From positions 1 to 16,204 of the forward strand of contig JBIITN010000034.1 in assembly GCA_044340485.1 (NCBI GenBank): a stretch of DNA of 16,204 nt. The letters are read 5' to 3'. Both the position numbers and the translations under genes were made by a program. Positions 11,752-16,204 of the stretch are shown here, piece after piece (the stretch's first letter is position 1; every line of letters starts with the position of its first letter). Origin of the DNA: UBA2093 sp044340485. GTDB lineage: Bacteria; Actinomycetota; Acidimicrobiia; Acidimicrobiales; Ilumatobacteraceae. The notes below the pieces were generated by a model that made no database searches, had not been told where the DNA came from, and saw nothing but the letters and a program-made list of their open reading frames with translations.

Positions 11752-14199
11752 ATGAGTGATGCAGGCAATCCGAATCTGTTTGATCAAATCCAACCTGTGC
11801 CGTTACAAGATGAAATGGAGCGGTCGTTCCTCGACTATTCCATGTCGGTCATCATGTCGCGCGCGTTGCCCGATGTGCGTGACGGTCTCAAACCCGTGCA
11901 CCGACGCATCATTTGGGACATGGAGCAACAGGGCTTTCGTCCCGACCGTCCATTTGTAAAGTGCGCACGCGTTACCGGTGACACCATGGCGCGGTATCAC
12001 CCACATGGCGACTCTGCTATCTATGACGCATTGGTGCGTATGGCTCAACCATTCTCATTGCGTCACCCATTGATTGACTTCCACGGCAACTACGGATCTC
12101 CCGACTTTGGTCCCGCTGCTGCGCGTTACACCGAATCACGTCTTCATCAATTAGCGATGCGCCTACTTGATGGCATCGACGAGAACACCGTCGACATGAT
12201 TCCCAACTACGACGGCACCACCGAAGAACCACAGGTGCTACCGGCGCGATTCCCCAACCTGTTGGTGAATGGAAGTCAGGGTATTGCTGTTGGCATGGCC
12301 ACGTCTATTCCGCCGCACAACTTGGGTGAAGTTATTGATGCATGCATGCACATCATCGATAACCCCAAGGCAACATCAGACGACCTCATGAAGTTTGTGT
12401 CGGGTCCCGACTTCCCAACAGGCGGCTACATCCTTGGTCGTGCCGGTATGCAAGATGCATATCGCACTGGTCGCGGAAGCATCAAAACACGCGCGAAGGT
12501 GACCATCGAAGAAGGTCGCGGCGGCCGCATGGAGATTCAGGTCACCGAGCTTCCATATCAAACAAGTTGTTCGTCCATTGCGTCTCGCATTCAAGAACTT
12601 GTTGACGGTGGAGATCTCGATGGCATTGCAGATGTGAACGACGCATCATCTGGTGGTGCCACCAACCTGATCATCACATTGAAGCGCGATGCCAATGCCA
12701 ATGTGGTGTTGAACAATCTCTTTAAGTTGACGTCGCTTCAAACCAGTTTCCCTGTGAACATGGTTGCTTTGGTCGACGGCGTGCCTCGCACACTCAACCT
12801 TGCCGATGCAGTTAATGGGTATGTCAATCACCAGCTCGAGGTGGTGACGCGCCGCACGCAATATCGCCTTGATAAAGCTCGTGATCGCGGACATATCTTG
12901 GAAGGCCGCCTGAAGGCACTCGATGTCATCGACAAGATCATTGCGCTCATTCGAAAGAGTGAAGACGCAGGTGCTGCAAAAGATGCGCTGATGAAAAAGC
13001 CATACGAGTTCAGCGAACGTCAAGCAATCGACATTCTCGATATGCAACTGCGCCAACTCACACGTTTGTCACGCATCGACATCGAAAAAGAATTGACCGA
13101 TGTGCAAAGCCGCATCAAAGAATACGAAGCGATCCTGAAGAGCGACAAGAAGTTGCGCGAAGTAATCAAGACAGAACTTGCGTCAGTGCGCAAAGAGTTC
13201 GCCACCGAACGTGTGTGCAAAGTCATCAATGATGTTGGCGAGATGAGCCTTGAAGATCTCGTCGACGACAAAGAACTCGTTGTTGTTATGACACAGGCCC
13301 AATACGTGAAAGCTGTACCAGCAAGTTCATTCCGCACACAATCACGCGGTGGTCGTGGCGTAAAAGGTGCGACGTTGAAAGAAGACGACCTCGTGCGTCG
13401 TGTGTTATTTACAACCTCGCATGCGCATCTGTTGTTCTTTTCTAATCGTGGGCGCGTGTACAAGATTCGTGCTGCAGACATTCCCGAGCGTGAGCGCACA
13501 GCCAAAGGTATTCCTATTGTCAACTTGCTGCCGTTGCAAGCGGGTGAAACCGTGCAGGCCATTATCGACACGCGCGAATTCCCGGGCGAGCGCTATTTGT
13601 TCTTTGCAACACGCAGTGGTCAGGTAAAAAAGACCGCCTTCGACGCTTACAACTCCAGTCGTCGCGATGGCATCATTGCGCTCAACTTGAAAGATGGCGA
13701 CGAGTTGGTGCGCGTAATTGAAACCACCGGCGATGACGACATTTTCATGGTGAGTCGCAGCGGTCAAACCATTCGCTTCACCGAACAAGAAGTGCGCCCC
13801 ATGGGTCGCACAGCAGCTGGAGTGCGCGGTATGAAGTTGCGCGCAGACGATGCAGTGGTGTCGATCGACGCGGGTCGCGAAGATCACTCACTTCTCATTG
13901 TTACCGATGCTGGTTATGCCAAGCGCACGCCTATTCCGCAATACCCGCGTAAGGGTCGCGGAGGGCAAGGTGTGATCGGAGTCAAAGTCACCGGCAAGAA
14001 AGGCAAAGTTGTTGCTGCCTTCATGGTGGGCGATGACGATGAAATTGTTGCCATTGCATCAAACGGTGTCACCATTCGTACAAAGGCAAATGAGATCTCA
14101 AGTCAGGGTCGCGCAGCAACAGGTGTGCGTCTCATGAACGTTGACGAAGGGCAGTCTGTCGCATCAGTGGCACCCATCCTCAGCGTTGATGACGAATAA
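11752..14199 (+). CDS. gyrA: DNA gyrase subunit A
   Basis: GyrA cuts and rejoins the DNA strand passed by gyrase. The 815-aa product has the winged-helix breakage domain with the catalytic tyrosine Y126 in AARYTES, the quinolone-resistance region HPHGDSAIYD with Ser88-position equivalents intact (S87, D92: the usual susceptible residues), a coiled-coil tower (about 360-490), and a C-terminal beta-pinwheel of repeated blades. The GyrA box at the start of the pinwheel reads QSRGGRG instead of QRRGGKG. It overlaps the TadE-like gene by 11 bp. Subunits GyrB and GyrA are adjacent, so this pair is gyrase rather than topoisomerase IV. Confidence 0.98.
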   Translation: MSDAGNPNLFDQIQPVPLQDEMERSFLDYSMSVIMSRALPDVRDGLKPVHRRIIWDMEQQGFRPDRPFVKCARVTGDTMARYHPHGDSAIYDALVRMAQPFSLRHPLIDFHGNYGSPDFGPAAARYTESRLHQLAMRLLDGIDENTVDMIPNYDGTTEEPQVLPARFPNLLVNGSQGIAVGMATSIPPHNLGEVIDACMHIIDNPKATSDDLMKFVSGPDFPTGGYILGRAGMQDAYRTGRGSIKTRAKVTIEEGRGGRMEIQVTELPYQTSCSSIASRIQELVDGGDLDGIADVNDASSGGATNLIITLKRDANANVVLNNLFKLTSLQTSFPVNMVALVDGVPRTLNLADAVNGYVNHQLEVVTRRTQYRLDKARDRGHILEGRLKALDVIDKIIALIRKSEDAGAAKDALMKKPYEFSERQAIDILDMQLRQLTRLSRIDIEKELTDVQSRIKEYEAILKSDKKLREVIKTELASVRKEFATERVCKVINDVGEMSLEDLVDDKELVVVMTQAQYVKAVPASSFRTQSRGGRGVKGATLKEDDLVRRVLFTTSHAHLLFFSNRGRVYKIRAADIPERERTAKGIPIVNLLPLQAGETVQAIIDTREFPGERYLFFATRSGQVKKTAFDAYNSSRRDGIIALNLKDGDELVRVIETTGDDDIFMVSRSGQTIRFTEQEVRPMGRTAAGVRGMKLRADDAVVSIDAGREDHSLLIVTDAGYAKRTPIPQYPRKGRGGQGVIGVKVTGKKGKVVAAFMVGDDDEIVAIASNGVTIRTKANEISSQGRAATGVRLMNVDEGQSVASVAPILSVDDE

Positions 14200-14566
14200 T
14201 CTTTGCGTTACCACTCGCACAACTGAGCGTTCATCACAACAGCGTTCAGCACAGCGTGGATTACAACCGCGTTCTTCACAACATGGCTCGATCACATCGA
14301 TGACGTTGGCGTGGTGGGCAATCACCGTGTTATCGATTGTTGCAATCTCACACACTGGTCGCGAGTTGTTATCGCGACAGCACGCACAACACGCAGCAGA
14401 TGCAGTTGCGCTGGCATGGGTGTCGCGCGGTAGCAATGCCGGCCAGACGGTGGCAAACGCATATGACGCAATAGTGACACGGGCGAAAGATGAGGGCAGT
14501 CGTGTACGTGTATGGGTAACACGAGGTGACCACAAAGCGTCTGCCACCGCGCAATACACTCAATAA
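14189..14566 (+). CDS. TadE/TadG-like single-pass pseudopilin-type protein
   Basis: The 125-aa product has a polar N-terminus (1-30), the motif QHGSITS (31-37) like the QRGSAT seen before the membrane segment of TadE-like proteins, a hydrophobic helix (about 38-55), then RQHAQHAADAVALAW (63-77), matching the usual RAQxAADxAALA pattern, and a small C-terminal domain with VANAYDAI and VRVWV strands. It resembles the small TadE-like family of actinobacterial Flp/secretion loci, where it is thought to act in pilus assembly or secretion. Here no tad gene is near. I chose ATG 14189, overlapping gyrA by 11 bp; an in-frame ATG at 14141 lies deep in gyrA, and 14300 would cut the motif. No Shine-Dalgarno. 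Function is inferred only from the family shape. Confidence 0.65.
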   Translation: MTNNLCVTTRTTERSSQQRSAQRGLQPRSSQHGSITSMTLAWWAITVLSIVAISHTGRELLSRQHAQHAADAVALAWVSRGSNAGQTVANAYDAIVTRAKDEGSRVRVWVTRGDHKASATAQYTQ

Positions 14567-14567
14567 C

Positions 14568-14975
14568 GTGAACGACACCAACGGCAAATCTCGCAGACGC
14601 GTTCGTCGTGTCACGCGAATCGTGCGCGAGATTGATCCGTGGAGTGTGTTCAAAGTGGGCATCATCTTTCACTTTGTGCTGTATGTAGTGGGCATGGTGT
14701 CACTCGTGTTGTTGTGGAACGTGGCTAATGCAACCGGCACTATCAACAACGTCGAGAACTTTCTTGAATCATTTGGGTGGGACACCTTCGAATTCAAAGG
14801 TGGCGAGCTCTTCCGCAACGTGTGGATCTTGGGATTGTTTTGGGTGGTGCTTGGCACTGGCATTTGGGTGCTTCTTGCGATTGTTTTCAACCTCATCACC
14901 GAATTAGTTGGCGGCGTTCGCGTGTCGGTGCTGGAAGAAGAAGTAGTTGAGCGGGTTGTCGAACCCGACCAATGA
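14568..14975 (+). CDS. DUF3566 transmembrane protein
   Basis: This 135-aa protein has a basic cytoplasmic N-terminus (NGKSRRRVRRVTRIV), then the family-typical IDPWSVFKV, two membrane helices (about 30-55 and 82-110) separated by an amphipathic segment that contains NVENFLESFGW, and an acidic tail (EEEVVERVVEPDQ). DUF3566 proteins follow gyrA in many actinobacteria; their function is not established. I prefer the GTG at 14568, one base after the TadE-like stop. A GTG at 14526 is the alternative and would add 14 residues overlapping the previous gene. Neither has a clear Shine-Dalgarno. A hairpin (14952-14967) lies inside its last codons. Confidence 0.85.
   Translation: MNDTNGKSRRRVRRVTRIVREIDPWSVFKVGIIFHFVLYVVGMVSLVLLWNVANATGTINNVENFLESFGWDTFEFKGGELFRNVWILGLFWVVLGTGIWVLLAIVFNLITELVGGVRVSVLEEEVVERVVEPDQ
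14952..14967 (+). repeat. hairpin in the last codons of DUF3566
   Basis: CGGGTT (14952-14957), GTCG, AACCCG (14962-14967): a perfect 6-bp stem with a 4-nt loop, ending 5 nt before the DUF3566 stop codon. No T-tract, so termination is uncertain; it may isolate the tRNA transcript. Confidence 0.4.
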
Positions 14976-14986
14976 CCCGTTAGGCT
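14956..14986 (+). promoter_or_regulatory. candidate promoter of tRNA-Ile
   Basis: TTGTCG (14956-14961) and TAGGCT (14981-14986), 19 bp apart; the tRNA begins 10 nt after the -10. The -35 lies in the final codons of DUF3566. Spacing is long, so confidence rests mostly on the -10. Confidence 0.4.
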
Positions 14987-14996
14987 AAAACGCTCT

Positions 14997-15073
14997 GGGG
15001 CTATAGCTCAGTCGGTTAGAGCGCATCCCTGATAAGGATGAGGTCACAAGTTCGATTCTTGTTAGCCCCACCA
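14997..15073 (+). tRNA. tRNA-Ile (GAT)
   Basis: A complete cloverleaf: acceptor GGGGCTA/TAGCCCC, D stem GCTC/GAGC, anticodon stem CATCC/GGATG with loop CTGATAA and anticodon GAT (15031-15033), variable AGGTC, T stem ACAAG/CTTGT with TTCGATT, discriminator A15070 and encoded CCA (15071-15073). Ile-GAT after gyrA-DUF3566 is the expected actinobacterial position. The tRNA-Ala often found after it is absent within the window. The terminal A is also the A of the ATG of the next small gene. Confidence 0.98.
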
Positions 15074-15204
15074 TGAAATTCATTCGTCGTGTCATTTTCG
15101 CCGCATCTGTAGCGGGCATCATCGCTGGCATTTTGCGTGTGCGCGGCAAGGGTGGTGTGCCCCCGCAACAAGGCGGATGGCGCGAGGTCACTCCAAAACA
15201 GTGA
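15073..15204 (+). CDS. 43-aa membrane micro-protein, possibly DLW-39-like
   Basis: A small ORF gives 43 aa: a basic start MKFIRRV, a hydrophobic Ala/Gly/Ile helix (about 8-21), then a basic turn and GGWREVTPKQ. The single-pass layout, the Trp-Glu near the C-terminus and the place after DUF3566 and tRNA-Ile recall the DLW-39 family of actinobacteria, although sequence similarity is not strong. The ATG uses the last A of the tRNA CCA, so no Shine-Dalgarno is possible apart from tRNA sequence. Its TGA overlaps the GTG start of the next gene (GTGA). Function unknown. Confidence 0.6.
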   Translation: MKFIRRVIFAASVAGIIAGILRVRGKGGVPPQQGGWREVTPKQ

Positions 15205-16112
15205 CATACGCAGTTGTTGGTTCCGGAGTTGTTGGCACGCGTGTAGTGCAACACCTCACATCGCTTGGTCTTGCGCCTGCGTTGTATTCACATAAGCAAC
15301 GCACAGAGTTGTTATCAAAATCTGTTGTGGTTCTTGCGTGCGCGCGACCTCACGCGCAACTTGCCACCATGCTTATTGACGAAGGCGTTTCTGTTGTGTC
15401 GGTGAGCGACAACGTGTCCGACATCATGGATCTGCTTGCACTTCATGATCGTGCAGTGGCACATAATGCGCGATTAGTACCCGGAGCCGCGTGTGTTCCC
15501 GGCATGAGCGGGCTCTTGGTGTCACATGTTGCAAAAGCATTCGATGTGATGGACGAAGTACACGTTGCAGTGCACGGCACGGGTGGTCCGTCGTGTGCGC
15601 GTGAACATCACGATTCATTGTCGGGTCGCGCATTTGGCTGGCACGATGGTGAATGGATCGAACGTCCCTCTGGTAGTGGTCGCGAGTTGTGTTGGTTTCC
15701 CGATCCCATCGATGCAAAAGACTGCTATCGCTATGCGAGCGCCGAACCAATGTTGTTGCAGCGCATTGCTCCATCACTGCAACGCATCACCGCGCGTGTG
15801 TCTGCAACTAGACGCGATCGTCTCACCGCACACTTACCGATGCTGTCGCCTCCCCATGCCGAAGGTGGCGTGGGTGGTTTGCGCGTAGAAGCACGTGGCT
15901 CACGTAACGGAGTGCGCCACAACGAGATCGTTGGCATGGCAGAAAAGGTGGCATCAGTTGCCGCCGCTGTTGCAGCACACACCGCTGTTCGCGTGGGCGA
16001 TTGTGCACCGGGGGTACATGTGCTGGGCGAAGCGACATTGCCAAACGCCGACATCTTGACCGCAGTCTTGGCCTCTGGCCTGACCTTGCATCAATTCGTC
16101 GGTCATGAGTGA
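15201..16112 (+). CDS. saccharopine-dehydrogenase-like NAD(P)-binding protein
   Basis: The 303-aa product begins VTYAVVGSGVVGTRVVQHL, a first beta strand with the GxGxxG dinucleotide motif (G7, G9, G12), so the N-terminal half is a Rossmann NAD(P)-binding domain. Later GAACVPGMSGLLVSHVA resembles the GxxPGLSD region of saccharopine-dehydrogenase-like enzymes, and the C-terminal GMAEKVASVAAAVAAH helix resembles the same group. The substrate cannot be told; these proteins are a mixed family and many are not lysine enzymes. The start is GTG 15201, made by the GTGA overlap with the micro-protein; an upstream ATG at 15177 would add eight residues. Coupled translation suggests the two products are made together. 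Confidence 0.75.
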   Translation: MTYAVVGSGVVGTRVVQHLTSLGLAPALYSHKQRTELLSKSVVVLACARPHAQLATMLIDEGVSVVSVSDNVSDIMDLLALHDRAVAHNARLVPGAACVPGMSGLLVSHVAKAFDVMDEVHVAVHGTGGPSCAREHHDSLSGRAFGWHDGEWIERPSGSGRELCWFPDPIDAKDCYRYASAEPMLLQRIAPSLQRITARVSATRRDRLTAHLPMLSPPHAEGGVGGLRVEARGSRNGVRHNEIVGMAEKVASVAAAVAAHTAVRVGDCAPGVHVLGEATLPNADILTAVLASGLTLHQFVGHE

Positions 16113-16140
16113 CCGCAATCGGCACGGGACACGAATAGAC

Positions 16141-16177
16141 ATTCTCACTAGTTCTCATTACTAGTGATTCTCGCTAG
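16141..16177. promoter_or_regulatory. dyad and direct repeats at the window end, possible operator
   Basis: TCACTAG (16145-16151) and CTAGTGA (16161-16167) are perfect 7-bp arms with a 9-nt spacer. ATTCTCACTAG (16141-16151) recurs as ATTCTCGCTAG (16167-16177), 10 of 11 identical. The right-hand unit overlaps the candidate -10 TAGCCT (16175-16180). This looks like an operator for a dimeric regulator of the next gene, or less likely a terminator for the gene before. Confidence 0.5.
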
Positions 16178-16186
16178 CCTTGAGGC

Positions 16187-16204
16187 GTGCACAACCACAA
16201 CCAT
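16187..16204 (+). CDS. possible start of a further gene (cut by window end)
   Basis: GTG at 16187 lies 6 nt after the -10-like TAGCCT, the right distance for a leaderless transcript, and reads MHNHNH to the window end. Only six codons are visible. It could also be chance, or the mate of a minus-strand gene starting at the CAT at 16202-16204. Product unknown. Confidence 0.25.

Noticed and set aside
11746..14199. gyrA/gyrB as topoisomerase IV (parC/parE)
   Set aside because: Location next to dnaA-recF and the GyrA-box-like motif fit gyrase.

Overview
This window is a bacterial chromosome replication-origin region. The gene order parB-parA-rsmG-khpB(jag)-yidC-yidD-rnpA-rpmH | dnaA-dnaN-recF-dciA-gyrB-gyrA-DUF3566-tRNA-Ile is the classic actinobacterial arrangement. 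The mid-range G+C (by eye), the lack of a gnd gene between dnaN and recF, the form of RsmG and the YidC without a large N-terminal domain suggest a non-mycobacterial lineage, perhaps class Acidimicrobiia (inference; a 16S or marker-gene tree would settle it).

Left half (157-5163, all on the minus strand): a compact leftward set running rpmH -> rnpA -> yidD -> yidC -> khpB -> rsmG -> parA -> parB. rpmH/rnpA and rnpA/yidD overlap by 4 bp, and parA/parB overlap by 26 bp. Two 16-bp parS sites lie at the rsmG/parA junction; one is read as the last codons of rsmG. A near-consensus DnaA box sits between parA and parS. The 3' end of parB is duplicated as a hairpin repeat.

Centre (5164-5416): the divergent rpmH/dnaA spacer holds the best DnaA boxes, including a back-to-back inverted pair and a nested palindrome, and is the best oriC candidate. 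The 307-bp dnaA-dnaN spacer (6794-7100) has no gene. It contains three perfect dyads, several weak DnaA-like boxes and a dnaN promoter, so it may be part of a bipartite origin.

Right half (5417-16112, plus strand): dnaA, dnaN, recF, dciA (DUF721), gyrB and gyrA cover initiation, sliding clamp, gap repair, helicase loading and supercoiling. They are followed by a TadE-like pseudopilin-type gene that is unusual at this place, a DUF3566 membrane protein, tRNA-Ile(GAT), a 43-aa membrane micro-ORF whose ATG shares the terminal A of the tRNA CCA, and a saccharopine-dehydrogenase-like Rossmann protein joined to the micro-ORF by a GTGA overlap. The window ends in a small dyad and a possible leaderless start of another gene.

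The content is mostly core and well understood. I found no mobile element, CRISPR array, phage gene or defence system. The points of interest are regulatory DNA (repeats, dyads, DnaA boxes), residue changes in YidC, RsmG and the GyrA box, and the small genes after gyrA.
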